Both the position numbers and the translations under genes were made by a program. A DNA stretch of 53,346 nucleotides from Pseudomonas sp. (GTDB lineage Bacteria; Pseudomonadota; Gammaproteobacteria; Pseudomonadales; Pseudomonadaceae), in assembly GCA_030699825.1 (NCBI GenBank), contig JAUYKV010000051.1, positions 1 through 53,346 of the forward strand, given 5' to 3'. Positions 38,405-49,008 of this stretch are shown one piece after another. Each line of letters starts with the position of its first letter. Position 1 is the stretch's first letter. Below the pieces are notes generated by a model, which saw nothing but the letters and a program-made list of their open reading frames with translations, had not been told where the DNA came from and ran no database searches.

Positions 38405-39409
38405 TTAGAAGTTGCGCTTTGCCAGTTTCAGCACCCAACCGACGATGCCGACCCGGAACAGCAGCACGCAGGTGACGAATATCACCCCGAGGATCACATG
38501 TACCCACTCGCCCAAAGGGCCGTTGGACAGGTAGCTCTGCAGGGTGACCACTACGCTGGCGCCGACCACTGGCCCGACCACGGTGCCGACGCCGCCGAGC
38601 AGGGTCATCAGGATCACCTCACCGGACATGTGCCAGTGCGCGTCGGTCAGCGAGGCCAGCTGGAACACCACGGTCTTGGTCGAGCCCGCCAGGCCGGTCA
38701 AGGTGGCGGAAATGACGAAGGCCAGTAGCTTGTGTGCGTCGACGTTGTAGCCCAGGGAAATGGCCCGCGGCTCGTTCTCGCGGATCGCCTTGAGCACCTG
38801 ACCATAGGGCGAATGGATGGTGCGCTGGATCACCGCGAAGCCACCGATGAACACCGCAAGAACGAAGTAGTACAGGGTCAGGTTGTCGTTCAGGTCGAAC
38901 AGCCCGAGCAACTGCCCACGCGGTACGCCCTGCAGGCCGTTCTCGCCGCCGGTGAAGGGCGCCTGGACAAAGATGAAGAACACCAGTTGCGCCAGTGCCA
39001 GGGTGATCATGGCGAAGTAGATACCCTGGCGCCGAATCGCCAGCAGGCCGAACAGCAAGCCGAGCACCGCGGACGCCAGGGTGCCGGCGAGTATTCCCAG
39101 TTCGGTGCCCAGACCGCTGTACTCGCTGAGCAAGTGACCGGTGATATAGCCGCCAGTGGCAAAAAAGGCGGCATGCCCGAAGGACAGCAAGCCGGCATAA
39201 CCGAGCAACAGGTTGAAGGCGCAGGCGAACAAGGCGAAGCACAGCAGTTTCATCAGAAAGATCGGGTACACCGCCAGGGGCGCGACCAGCGCGACGCCGA
39301 ACAGTGCCAGGTAGAACCACAGCTTGCGCCGCTGCGCCGCCTGCTGCCGCTCGCGTACCACTTGCGGTGGCAGAACCAGGCTGGCCTGCTTGATGTGCAG
39401 ATTGGTCAT
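38405..39409 (-). CDS. Branched-chain-type (HAAT) ABC permease, LivM-like
   Basis: This 334-residue inner-membrane permease starts at ATG 39407-39409 (MTNLHIKQASLVLPPQVVRE); longer upstream readings overlap the LivH-like gene. It has about nine hydrophobic segments. Family motifs are NLLLGYAGLLSFGHAAFFAT, AIRRQGIYFAMITLALAQLV, AIRENEPRAISLGYNV and GLAGSTKT. It forms the channel with the LivH-like protein encoded 2 nt upstream. It is the last gene of the importer proper. Confidence 0.9.
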   Translation of the reverse strand: MTNLHIKQASLVLPPQVVRERQQAAQRRKLWFYLALFGVALVAPLAVYPIFLMKLLCFALFACAFNLLLGYAGLLSFGHAAFFATGGYITGHLLSEYSGLGTELGILAGTLASAVLGLLFGLLAIRRQGIYFAMITLALAQLVFFIFVQAPFTGGENGLQGVPRGQLLGLFDLNDNLTLYYFVLAVFIGGFAVIQRTIHSPYGQVLKAIRENEPRAISLGYNVDAHKLLAFVISATLTGLAGSTKTVVFQLASLTDAHWHMSGEVILMTLLGGVGTVVGPVVGASVVVTLQSYLSNGPLGEWVHVILGVIFVTCVLLFRVGIVGWVLKLAKRNF

Positions 39410-39411
39410 GC

Positions 39412-40299
39412 TTATGCCTCCTTTCCGAACAGTCCCGCGGGACGAACCAGCAGCACCAGCACCATCACCAGGAACACGATGGTGTTGGCCGCTTCTGGAT
39501 AGATCACCTTGGTCAGCCCCTCGATCAGGCCGATGGCCAAACCCGTGACGATCGCGCCCATGATCGACCCCATCCCACCGATCACCACCACGGCGAACAC
39601 TACGATCAGCAGATTGGCGCCCATGGTCGGGGTGACCGAGTAGATAGGCGCGGCCAGCACCCCGGCGAACGCTGCGAGCGCCGCGCCGTAGCCGTAGGTC
39701 AGGGTAATCAGCAACGGCACGTTGATGCCGAAGGCCTGCATCAGCTTGGGGTTTTCGGTACCGGCTCGCAGGTAGGAACCCAGCCGGGTGCGCTCGATCA
39801 TGTACCAGGTGAGCAGGCACACCACCAGCGCTGCCACCACCACCCAGGCGCGGTAGGTGGGCAGGAACATGAAGCCGAGGTTATAACCGCCCTTGAGCAG
39901 CTCGGGCATCGGGTAAGACGCACCGGAGACGCCGAACAGCTTGACGAAGCAGCCCTCGACGATCAGCGCCAGACCGAACGTCAGCAGCAAGCCGTAGAGG
40001 TGATCCTCGCCGGCGATCCGGCGCAGCATACTGCGCTCGATAAGCATGCCGAGTGCGCCGACCAGCAGCGGCGCCACAATCAGCGCCACCCAATAGTTGA
40101 GGCCCAGGTAGTTGAGGCCGAGCACGGCGGCGAAGGCACCCAGCATGTACTGGGCGCCATGGGCGAAGTTGATGATCCGCAGCAGACCGAAGATGATCGC
40201 CAGGCCCAGGCTGAGCAAGGCATAGAAAGCGCCGTTGATCAGCCCGAGCAGCAGCTGGCCGAGCAGTACGCCCAGCGGTATGCCGAATACCATAGTCAT
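39412..40299 (-). CDS. Branched-chain-type (HAAT) ABC permease, LivH-like
   Basis: This 295-residue permease begins MTMVFGIPLGVLLGQLLLGL and continues INGAFYALLSLGLAIIFGLL and RIINFAHGAQYMLGAF, the LivH signature. It has eight or so membrane segments. The second half carries VIERTRLGSYLRAGTENPKL in equivalent position to the LivH coupling loop (MQAFGINVPLLITLTYG). GGTGG lies 6 nt before ATG 40299. It pairs with the LivM-like protein. Confidence 0.9.
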   Translation of the reverse strand: MTMVFGIPLGVLLGQLLLGLINGAFYALLSLGLAIIFGLLRIINFAHGAQYMLGAFAAVLGLNYLGLNYWVALIVAPLLVGALGMLIERSMLRRIAGEDHLYGLLLTFGLALIVEGCFVKLFGVSGASYPMPELLKGGYNLGFMFLPTYRAWVVVAALVVCLLTWYMIERTRLGSYLRAGTENPKLMQAFGINVPLLITLTYGYGAALAAFAGVLAAPIYSVTPTMGANLLIVVFAVVVIGGMGSIMGAIVTGLAIGLIEGLTKVIYPEAANTIVFLVMVLVLLVRPAGLFGKEA

Positions 40300-40360
40300 G
40301 AGTTACCACCCGCTGAAAGTCAGTGACACCCGGCTGCTGGCAGCCGGGTGATGAGTTCGA

Positions 40361-41575
40361 TCAGTTCTGCGACAGCAGCTTGCATTGGCTCTCGGCCAGA
40401 GGGCGGAAGGCCTCGTCGCCCGGAATGGTGCGCACGATCTTGTACAGGTCCCAGTCGCCCTTCGACTCGGCCGGGGTCTTCACCTGGGCCAGGTACATGT
40501 CGTGGACCATGCGGCCATCGGCGCGGATCTTGCCGTTCTTGGCGAACATGTCGTTGACCGGGGTCGCCATCATCTGCGCCCGCACCGCCTGCGTCTCGTC
40601 GCTGCCGGCGGCCTTGACCGCGTTGAGGTAATGCATGGTCGCCGAATAGATACCCGCCGGCACCATGCCCGGCTTGCTGCCGAAGCGGTCTTCGTAGCGC
40701 TTGGACCAGGTGCGGGTTTCCTCGTTGAGGTCCCAGTACCAGCCGGTGGTCAGCATCAGCCCCTGGGTCACGTCCAGGCCCATGGCATGGATGTCATTGA
40801 GGAACACCACCATACCGGCCAGACTCTGCCCGGACTGGGTAACGCCGAACTGGCTGGCGGTCATCAGCGAATTGACCGTGTCGGCGCCAGCGTTGGCCAG
40901 GGCGATCACATCGGCGCCGGAGCCCTGGGCCTGGAGGATGTAGGAGGAGAAATCACTGCTCGGGAATGGATGACGCACCGTGCCCAGTACAGTGCCGCCA
41001 TCGGCCTTGACCACCTTGGTAATGTCGGCTTCCATGGCATGGCCGAAGGCATAGTCGGCGGTCAGGATGAACCAGCTCTTGCCGCCATTGGCCAGCACCG
41101 CCTTGGCCGTACCGTTGGCCAGCGCGTAGGAATCGTAGGTCCAGTGGATGTGGTTGGGCGAGCAGTATTCGTTGGTAATGCTGGAGGCCGCGGCGCCGGA
41201 AATCAGCGCCAGCTTGCCGGCTTGCTCCACCACCTGGCTCGCCGCCAGCACCACCGAGGAGGCGACCAGGCCGGTGACCATGTCGACGTTGCGCTCATCG
41301 ACCCACTGACGCACGGTACTGGCGCCGACATCCGGCTTGTTCAGGTCGTCGGCGCTGAAAATCACGATCTTCTTGCCATCGATCTGGCCGCCGAAGTCCT
41401 CGACTGCCATCTTCAGCGCTTCCAGGCCACCCGGCCCGGAGAGATCGCGGTAGGTGCCGGACATATCAGCCAGGTAGCCGATGCGAATTTCGTCGTCGCT
41501 GAGCTGCGCCTGGGCGGCGCTGGCAATCAGGCTGGTGGCGAGGATGGTGCTTGCAGTCTTCTGGAACAGATTCAT
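40361..41575 (-). CDS. Periplasmic substrate-binding protein of HAAT-type importer
   Basis: This 404-residue protein starts at ATG 41573-41575 with GGAAGG upstream and has a signal peptide (MNLFQKTASTILATSLIASA, cut near AQA-QL). The mature protein starts SDDEIRIGYLADMSGTYRDL and has the LivJ-type PBP1 fold, with GTVRHPFPSSDFSSYILQAQ and ALANAGADTVNSLMTASQ. It lacks a close look to LivJ/LivK proper and belongs to the large HAAT branch that includes carboxylate binders. In this setting a branched-chain acid or amino acid is likely. Its leader has an AACAACAA Hfq/Crc-type motif. Confidence 0.85.
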   Translation of the reverse strand: MNLFQKTASTILATSLIASAAQAQLSDDEIRIGYLADMSGTYRDLSGPGGLEALKMAVEDFGGQIDGKKIVIFSADDLNKPDVGASTVRQWVDERNVDMVTGLVASSVVLAASQVVEQAGKLALISGAAASSITNEYCSPNHIHWTYDSYALANGTAKAVLANGGKSWFILTADYAFGHAMEADITKVVKADGGTVLGTVRHPFPSSDFSSYILQAQGSGADVIALANAGADTVNSLMTASQFGVTQSGQSLAGMVVFLNDIHAMGLDVTQGLMLTTGWYWDLNEETRTWSKRYEDRFGSKPGMVPAGIYSATMHYLNAVKAAGSDETQAVRAQMMATPVNDMFAKNGKIRADGRMVHDMYLAQVKTPAESKGDWDLYKIVRTIPGDEAFRPLAESQCKLLSQN

Positions 41576-41595
41576 CTCGTTACCTTCCACAGTTA

Positions 41596-41603
41596 TTGTT
41601 GTT
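41596..41603 (-). promoter_or_regulatory. Hfq/Crc-type motif before the binding-protein gene
   Basis: The minus strand reads ACAACAACAATAAC, containing AACAACAA, 21 nt upstream of the start codon. It suggests Hfq/Crc repression of the importer's receptor. Confidence 0.5.
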
Positions 41604-41678
41604 GTACCGGGCAAAGCAACCCCGATCCGGCGGGCCTGGGCCACGCCGTACTGCATGTTTCGAGGGGTGAAACCGGGT

Positions 41679-42401
41679 TTAGACGCCTAGACAGCGGTGC
41701 AGCAGTTCCTGCTTGGACGACAGCTCGGCGGCGCTGATTTCCTCGACGATCTGCCCGTGATCCATCAGGTAATGCCGATCGGCCAGCGGGGCGGCGAAGC
41801 GGAAGTTCTGCTCCACCAATACGATGGTCAGGCCCTTGTTCTTGAGCTTGATCAGCACCTCGGCGAGTTTCTGCACGATCACCGGAGCCAGGCCCTCGGT
41901 GATCTCGTCGAGCAGCAACAGGTTGGCGCCGGTGCGCAGGATGCGCGCCATGGCCAGCATCTGCTGCTCGCCGCCGGACAGCCGGGTGCCTTGGCTGAAA
42001 CGCCGCTCGTAGAGGTTGGGGAACATCTCGTAGATTTCATCGAGGCTCATGCCACCGCTACGCACCATCGGCGGCAGCAGCAGGTTCTCCTCGACGTTGA
42101 GGCTGGCGAAGATGCCGCGTTCTTCCGGGCAGAAGCCAACGCCCAGGCGCGGGATCAGGTGCGCGGCGATACCGAGGGTCTCGTTGCCGTTGATCACGAT
42201 CGAACCGGTGCGCCGGCCCACCATGTTCATGATGGCGCGTAGGGTGGTGGAACGGCCCGAGCCGTTGCGCCCGAGCAGGGTCACCAGTTCGCCGCGGCGC
42301 ACCAGCAGGTCGATACCATGCAGGATGTGCGACTCGCCGTAGAAGGCATGCAGGTCGCTGACTCGCAGTTGCTCGTAATCCGGGCTATGCAGGCTGCTCA
42401 T
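41679..42401 (-). CDS. HAAT-type ABC ATPase, LivF-like, with Arg in Walker A
   Basis: This 240-residue ATPase starts at ATG 42399-42401, overlapping the stop of the LivG-like gene by 4 nt. Its Walker A reads GRNGSGRST, so the nucleotide-binding Lys is replaced by Arg at residue 50. Signature LSGGEQQMLAMARILRTG, Walker B LLLLDEITEGLAP and the switch His region (VLVEQNFRFA) are otherwise LivF-like. It forms a heterodimer with the LivG-like ATPase, which has a normal Walker A. The substitution may weaken ATP hydrolysis at one site. The gap to the binding-protein gene is about 100 nt. Confidence 0.85.
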   Translation of the reverse strand: MSSLHSPDYEQLRVSDLHAFYGESHILHGIDLLVRRGELVTLLGRNGSGRSTTLRAIMNMVGRRTGSIVINGNETLGIAAHLIPRLGVGFCPEERGIFASLNVEENLLLPPMVRSGGMSLDEIYEMFPNLYERRFSQGTRLSGGEQQMLAMARILRTGANLLLLDEITEGLAPVIVQKLAEVLIKLKNKGLTIVLVEQNFRFAAPLADRHYLMDHGQIVEEISAAELSSKQELLHRCLGV

Positions 42402-43174
42402 GCGCCGGCCTCCTCGCTGACGGCCGCTTCGCTGCCCAGGTAGGCCTCGCGCACCAGGGGGTTGGCGGACACGCTGGCGTAGTCGCCTTCGGCGAGGATC
42501 GCGCCGCGGGCCAGTACGGTGATGCGGTCGCACAACTGACTGACCACACTGAGGTTGTGCTCGACCATCAGCACCGTGCGCCCCACTGCGGCGCGGCGTA
42601 CCAGGGCGATGACCATTTCCACGTCCTCGCCACCCATGCCCTGGGTCGGCTCGTCCAGCAAGAGCACGGCCGGGTCCAGCGCCAGGGTGGTGGCCAGCTC
42701 CAGCGCACGCTTGCGGCCATACGGCAGCTCGATGGTCAGGGTGTCGGCGTATTCGAGCAGGCCCACCTCGTCGAGCATCTGCAAGGCGCGCTCGTTGAGG
42801 GCCTCGAGGCTGCGCTCGGACTTCCAGAAGTGAAAGGAGTTGCCCAGCTTGCGCTGCAGGGCCACGCGCACGTTCTCCATCACACTCATGTGACCGAATA
42901 CCGCGGAAATCTGGAAGGAGCGCACCAAACCGAGACGGGCGATCTGGTTCGGCTGCAGGCCGGTGATGGGCTTGCCCTGATAGATGATTTCGCCGCTACT
43001 GGGCGCGAGGAACTTGCTGAGCAGGTTGAACACCGTGGTCTTGCCGGCCCCGTTGGGTCCGATCAAGGCATGGATATGCCCCTTCTGCACACGAAGATCG
43101 ACCGAATCCACCGCGGTGAAGCCGCGAAATTCCTTGGTCAATCCGCGCGTTTCCAAAACGAATTCGGGTGACAT
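42398..43174 (-). CDS. HAAT-type ABC ATPase, LivG-like
   Basis: This 258-residue ATPase has Walker A GPNGAGKTT with Lys at residue 45, the LivG insert FNLLSKFLAPSSGEIIYQGK, ARLGLVRSFQISAVFGHMSV, signature LPYGRKRALELATTLALDP, and Walker B LLLDEPTQGMG followed by the switch region VLMVEHNLSVV. It is the first gene of the importer operon, giving the order G-F-binding protein-H-M in place of the usual order with the binding protein first. A LiuR-type operator lies 53-68 nt upstream of its start. Confidence 0.9.
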   Translation of the reverse strand: MSPEFVLETRGLTKEFRGFTAVDSVDLRVQKGHIHALIGPNGAGKTTVFNLLSKFLAPSSGEIIYQGKPITGLQPNQIARLGLVRSFQISAVFGHMSVMENVRVALQRKLGNSFHFWKSERSLEALNERALQMLDEVGLLEYADTLTIELPYGRKRALELATTLALDPAVLLLDEPTQGMGGEDVEMVIALVRRAAVGRTVLMVEHNLSVVSQLCDRITVLARGAILAEGDYASVSANPLVREAYLGSEAAVSEEAGA

Positions 43175-43226
43175 GTGGAGCCCTCTAACCTTGTTTGTTT
43201 TTATTGGTTATGGCGCTGCTGACACT

Positions 43227-43242
43227 ATTACGTTTACGTAAA
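43227..43242. promoter_or_regulatory. LiuR-type operator before the importer operon
   Basis: ATTACGTTTACGTAAA matches 14 of 16 positions of TTTACGTTAACGTAAA and contains the perfect palindrome GTTTACGTAAAC (43232-43243). It is 53 nt upstream of the LivG-like start. The adjoining gap to 43549 is AT-rich around 43380-43430 and holds no gene I can support. Confidence 0.65.
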
Positions 43243-43549
43243 CGCTAACACTATACAAAAGTCTAATGTTGACTGACTAGTTCCTATCCGACCGAAACCG
43301 CGAGATTCGTCTGAAGGATGTCAGGCCTTGCTTGCCTGCTGTCCTCGGTCAACTCGCTGAAATCGAGTATAGGCAGGCATTAATAAATTAATAATGAGCA
43401 AATTATCAGGTGCGTTATGCATAAATATCTCACCCTCTACACCATCGCACCCACCGCGCACAGCCCAGCCCACACCCGTTAACGCGTAAAGGAAAGACGG
43501 CTTCTCCGGCACAACCAGGAGAACGTGCGCTGCTGCTATGAAGACAGCG

Positions 43550-44140
43550 TCAACTCGGCGCTCTGGGCACGCGGCCCATCAGATAGAACTCGGTGTTGGG
43601 TGGCGTGCCCGCCAGTGACACCAGGCGATTGGACAAACTGAAGAAGGCGGTGATGGCGCCGATGTCCCAGATGTCGTCGAGACTGAAGCCGACTGCCTGC
43701 AGGCGTGCCTGCCAGTCGCCATCCAGGCCGCCGCGTTCGAGGCCGACGTGAAAGGCGAAATCCAGCATCAGGCGCTGGCGCTCACCGATCGGCGCCGTGC
43801 GGTGGTTGACCGCCACCTGGTCGGCGAGCAGCGGATCCTTGCTGTAGATACGCAACACCGCGCCATGCGCCACCACGCAGTACAGGCAGCCGTGGCGGGC
43901 ACTGGTGGCGACCACGATCATCTCCTTTTCCGCCGGCGTCAGGCTGTCGGATTCGCGCTCCATCAGGGCGTCGTGGTAGGCGAAGAAGGCGCGAAACTCG
44001 TCCGGACGATGAGCCAGCATGAGGAACACATGGGGCACGAAGCCGGCCTTCTCCTGCACCGCGAGTATCCGCTGGCGCAGGTCGTCGGGTAATTTTTCGA
44101 GGTTTTCGGGAAGCGCAAAACGGCTGATCTGCGGGGACAT
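43550..44140 (-). CDS. AhpD-like peroxidase-related protein
   Basis: This 196-residue protein of the carboxymuconolactone decarboxylase/AhpD fold starts at ATG 44138-44140 (MSPQISRFALPENLEKLPDD). The redox CxxC with following His is visible as HGCLYCVVAHGAVLRI. The C-terminal part IGAITAFFSLSNRLVSLAG is typical of peroxidase-related proteins in this family. It lies 57 nt after the ligase gene on the same strand, so it is probably co-transcribed under the LiuR-type operator. Its link to branched-chain catabolism is unknown; it could detoxify peroxides from acyl-CoA oxidation. Confidence 0.8.
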   Translation of the reverse strand: MSPQISRFALPENLEKLPDDLRQRILAVQEKAGFVPHVFLMLAHRPDEFRAFFAYHDALMERESDSLTPAEKEMIVVATSARHGCLYCVVAHGAVLRIYSKDPLLADQVAVNHRTAPIGERQRLMLDFAFHVGLERGGLDGDWQARLQAVGFSLDDIWDIGAITAFFSLSNRLVSLAGTPPNTEFYLMGRVPRAPS

Positions 44141-44197
44141 CGGGTACTCCACTCTCTGAGGCGGCGCCCGCTCCACAGGCGCCGCAAGTGCCAAAGC

Positions 44198-45880
<1,683 letters not shown>

Positions 45881-45964
45881 GAGCTCCTCGATTCTTTTGC
45901 TTGTTCTGAGGTCTGGCGTCCGGGCTGCGCCCGCTATCGGAGACTTGACAGCGCGCTAAGCCAG

Positions 45965-45982
45965 CTTTACGTTAACGTAAAG
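45965..45982. promoter_or_regulatory. Perfect LiuR-type operator between ligase and liuA
   Basis: CTTTACGTTAACGTAAAG is a perfect 18-bp palindrome, 85 nt from the ligase start and 61 nt from the liuA start. It is the best of four copies in the window and sits where a shared divergent operator for LiuR is expected. Confidence 0.8.
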
Positions 45983-46025
45983 GTATGCGAGCTGACAAGT
46001 CTCCACCCAAACCTGCCACGACAAC

Positions 46026-46033
46026 GACAACAA
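46026..46033 (+). promoter_or_regulatory. Near-match Hfq/Crc motif before liuA
   Basis: GACAACAA (7 of 8 to AAnAAnAA), within ACAACGACAACAAGG, lies 10-17 nt upstream of the liuA ATG. It is weaker than the other A-rich motifs here. Confidence 0.3.
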
Positions 46034-46042
46034 GGTGCCCCC

Positions 46043-47206
46043 ATGAGCTATCCGTCCCTCAACTTCGCCCTCGGCGAAACCATCGACATGCTCCGCGATC
46101 AGGTTCAGGCCTTCGTCGCCGCGGAACTGGCGCCACGCGCCGCCGCCATCGACAGCGACAACCTGTTCCCCGCCGACATGTGGAAGAAGTTCGGTGACAT
46201 GGGCCTGCTCGGCGTCACCGTCTCCGAGGAATACGGCGGCGCCGGCCTCGGCTACCTGGCCCATGTGGTCGCCATCGAGGAGATCAGCCGGGCTTCGGCG
46301 TCGGTCGGCCTGTCCTACGGCGCCCATTCCAACCTGTGCGTCAACCAGATCAACCGCAACGGCACGGCCGAGCAGAAGGCCAGGTACCTGCCCAAGCTGG
46401 TGAGCGGCGAGCACGTCGGCGCCCTGGCCATGAGCGAGCCGAACGCCGGCTCCGACGTGGTATCGATGAAACTGCGCGCCGAACGCCGCGGCGACCGCTT
46501 CGTGCTCAATGGCAGCAAGACCTGGATCACCAACGGCCCGGACGCCAACACCTATGTGATCTACGCCAAGACCGACCTGGACAAGGGCGCGCACGGCATC
46601 ACCGCCTTTATAGTCGAGCGCGACTGGAAGGGATTTTCCCGTGGCAGCAAGTTCGACAAACTGGGCATGCGCGGCTCCAACCCCTGTGAACTGTTCTTCG
46701 ATGACGTCGAGGTGCCGGAAGAGAACATCCTCGGCAAGGAAAACGGCGGCGTGAAGGTGCTGATGAGCGGTCTCGACTACGAACGCGTGGTCCTGGCCGG
46801 CGGGCCGATCGGCATCATGCAGGCCTGCATGGACGTGGTGGTGCCCTATATCCACGACCGCAAGCAGTTCGGCCAGAGCATCGGCGAGTTCCAGATGATC
46901 CAGGGCAAGGTGGCCGACATGTACACCCAGCTCAACGCCAGCCGCGCCTACCTGTATGCCGTGGCCCAGGCCTGCGACCGCGGCGAGACCAACCGCAAGG
47001 ACGCCGCCGGGGTGATTCTCTACAGCGCCGAGCGTGCCACCCAGATGGCCCTGGAGGCGATCCAGATCCTCGGTGGCAATGGCTACATCAATGAATTCCC
47101 CACCGGCCGCCTGCTGCGCGACGCCAAGCTCTACGAGATCGGCGCCGGTACCAGCGAGATCCGGCGCATGCTGATCGGCCGCGAGCTGTTCAACGAGACC
47201 AAGTAA
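46043..47206 (+). CDS. liuA: Isovaleryl-CoA dehydrogenase
   Basis: This 387-residue enzyme begins [20 protein letters not shown], the IVD N-terminus. FAD/substrate motifs are [20 protein letters not shown] and [20 protein letters not shown]. The catalytic Glu is at the IVD position, in [20 protein letters not shown], while the C-terminal [13 protein letters not shown] lacks the Glu used by short-chain enzymes; this swap is diagnostic of IVD. It oxidises isovaleryl-CoA to 3-methylcrotonyl-CoA. It is the first gene of liuABCDE. Confidence 0.95.
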   Translation: MSYPSLNFALGETIDMLRDQVQAFVAAELAPRAAAIDSDNLFPADMWKKFGDMGLLGVTVSEEYGGAGLGYLAHVVAIEEISRASASVGLSYGAHSNLCVNQINRNGTAEQKARYLPKLVSGEHVGALAMSEPNAGSDVVSMKLRAERRGDRFVLNGSKTWITNGPDANTYVIYAKTDLDKGAHGITAFIVERDWKGFSRGSKFDKLGMRGSNPCELFFDDVEVPEENILGKENGGVKVLMSGLDYERVVLAGGPIGIMQACMDVVVPYIHDRKQFGQSIGEFQMIQGKVADMYTQLNASRAYLYAVAQACDRGETNRKDAAGVILYSAERATQMALEAIQILGGNGYINEFPTGRLLRDAKLYEIGAGTSEIRRMLIGRELFNETK

Positions 47207-47215
47207 GACTGGGAC

Positions 47216-47290
47216 GTAGGGTGGGCTTCAGCCCACCGCAAACTCTGACCTCAGGTGGGCTGAAGCGGATCGCCGCACGGCTCACCCTAC
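47216..47290. repeat. Palindromic repeat between liuA and liuB
   Basis: GTAGGGTGGGCTTCAGCCCA begins the element and CACCCTAC ends it; the interior GGTGGGCTGAAGC pairs with the first arm. It nearly fills the 95-nt liuA-liuB gap and belongs to the same family as the repeat before liuE. Confidence 0.6.
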
Positions 47291-47301
47291 GAGAATCGCA
47301 C

Positions 47302-48909
47302 ATGACCATCCTGCATACCCAGATCAACAGCCGTTCCCCGGAGTTCGCCGCCAACAGCGCGGCCATGCTCGCCCAGGTCAACGACCTGCGCGCCCTGCTC
47401 GCCCGCGTCCATGAAGGCGGCGGCGAGAAGGCCCAGCATCGGCATACCTCGCGCGGCAAGCTGCTGCCGCGCGAACGGATCAACCGCCTGCTGGATATCG
47501 GTTCGCCGTTCCTCGAGATCGGCCAACTGGCCGCCCATGGCGTCTACGGCGAAGACGTACCCGCCGCCGGGGTGATCGCCGGCATCGGCCGGGTCGAAGG
47601 CATCGAATGCATGATCGTGGCCAACGACGCCACGGTGAAAGGCGGCAGCTACTACCCGCTGACCGTGAAAAAACACCTGCGCGCCCAGGCCATCGCCCAG
47701 CAGAATCGCCTGCCGTGCATCTACCTGGTCGATTCCGGCGGCGCCAACCTGCCGCGCCAGGACGAGGTGTTCCCGGACCGCGAACACTTCGGCCGGATCT
47801 TCTTCAACCAGGCCAACATGAGCGCCATGGGCATTCCGCAGATTGCCGTGGTCATGGGCTCCTGCACCGCCGGCGGCGCCTATGTGCCGGCCATGGCCGA
47901 CGAGGCGATCATGGTGCGCAACCAGGCGACCATCTTCCTCGCCGGCCCGCCGCTGGTGAAGGCCGCCACCGGCGAGGTGGTCAGCGCCGAGGATCTGGGC
48001 GGTGCCGATGTGCACTGCAAGACCTCGGGGGTGGCCGACCACTATGCCGACAACGACGAGCACGCCCTGGCCCTGGCCCGCCGCAGCATCGCCAACCTCA
48101 ACTGGCGCAAGCTCGGCGTGCTGAATAATCGCGCGCCGATCGCCCCGCTGTACGACGCCGAAGAACTCTATGGCGTGATCCCGGCCGACGCCAAGCAGCC
48201 CTTCGATGTGCGCGAGGTGATCGCCCGCACCGTCGACGGCTCGGTATTCGACGAGTTCAAGGCGCTGTTCGGCGCCACCCTGGTCTGCGGCTTTGCGCAT
48301 ATCCAGGGCTACCCGATCGCCATTCTCGCCAATAACGGCATCCTGTTCGCCGAGTCGGCGCAGAAAGGCGCGCATTTCATCGAGCTGGCCTGCCAGCGCG
48401 GCATCCCCCTGCTGTTCCTGCAGAACATCACCGGCTTCATGGTCGGGCAGAAGTACGAGGCCGGCGGCATCGCCAAGCACGGCGCCAAGCTGGTCAATGC
48501 GGTGGCCTGCGCCAAGGTGCCGAAATTCACCGTGATCATCGGCGGCAGCTTCGGCGCCGGCAACTACGGCATGTGCGGTCGCGCCTACGATCCACGCTTT
48601 TTGTGGATGTGGCCGAACGCGCGGATCGGCGTGATGGGCGCCGAACAGGCCGCCGGCGTGCTGGTCCAGGTCAAGCATGAACAGGCCGAACGCGCCGGGC
48701 AGCGCTTTTCCGCCGAGGACGAGGCCAAACTCAAGCAACCGATCCTCGAGCAGTACGAGCGCCAGGGTCACCCCTACTATTCCAGCGCCCGGCTGTGGGA
48801 CGACGGCGTCATCGACCCGGCGCAGACCCGCGAGGTGCTCGGCCTGGCGCTGTCCGCCAGCCTCAATGCGCCGATCGAGCCGACCAGCTTCGGCGTGTTC
48901 CGCATGTGA
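47302..48909 (+). CDS. liuB: 3-Methylcrotonyl-CoA carboxylase beta subunit
   Basis: This 535-residue carboxyltransferase starts at ATG 47302 ([20 protein letters not shown]). Motifs include [60 protein letters not shown], and [20 protein letters not shown] followed by [20 protein letters not shown]. It transfers CO2 from biotin to 3-methylcrotonyl-CoA, working with LiuD. Length matches the known Pseudomonas LiuB. Confidence 0.95.
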   Translation: MTILHTQINSRSPEFAANSAAMLAQVNDLRALLARVHEGGGEKAQHRHTSRGKLLPRERINRLLDIGSPFLEIGQLAAHGVYGEDVPAAGVIAGIGRVEGIECMIVANDATVKGGSYYPLTVKKHLRAQAIAQQNRLPCIYLVDSGGANLPRQDEVFPDREHFGRIFFNQANMSAMGIPQIAVVMGSCTAGGAYVPAMADEAIMVRNQATIFLAGPPLVKAATGEVVSAEDLGGADVHCKTSGVADHYADNDEHALALARRSIANLNWRKLGVLNNRAPIAPLYDAEELYGVIPADAKQPFDVREVIARTVDGSVFDEFKALFGATLVCGFAHIQGYPIAILANNGILFAESAQKGAHFIELACQRGIPLLFLQNITGFMVGQKYEAGGIAKHGAKLVNAVACAKVPKFTVIIGGSFGAGNYGMCGRAYDPRFLWMWPNARIGVMGAEQAAGVLVQVKHEQAERAGQRFSAEDEAKLKQPILEQYERQGHPYYSSARLWDDGVIDPAQTREVLGLALSASLNAPIEPTSFGVFRM

Positions 48910-48917
48910 TGCGTTCT

Positions 48918-48975
48918 GTGGGAGGGGCTTCAGCCGCGAGCTTTTCACGAACGTCGCGGCTAAAGCCCCTCCCAC
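48918..48975. repeat. REP-type inverted repeat between liuB and liuC
   Basis: Two 22-nt arms (48918-48939 and 48954-48975), starting GTGGGAGGGGCTTCAGCC, are complementary except for one position and are separated by 14 nt. This is a common pseudomonad REP doublet. It may stabilise the 3' end of the liuB message. Confidence 0.75.
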
Positions 48976-49008
48976 GGCGTACCGGGCAACCATTTTGAGC
49001 CAGACACC

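Noticed and set aside
43321..43512. 63-codon minus-strand ORF in the AT-rich gap
   Set aside because: It has no ribosome binding site, an unlikely composition and no visible family.
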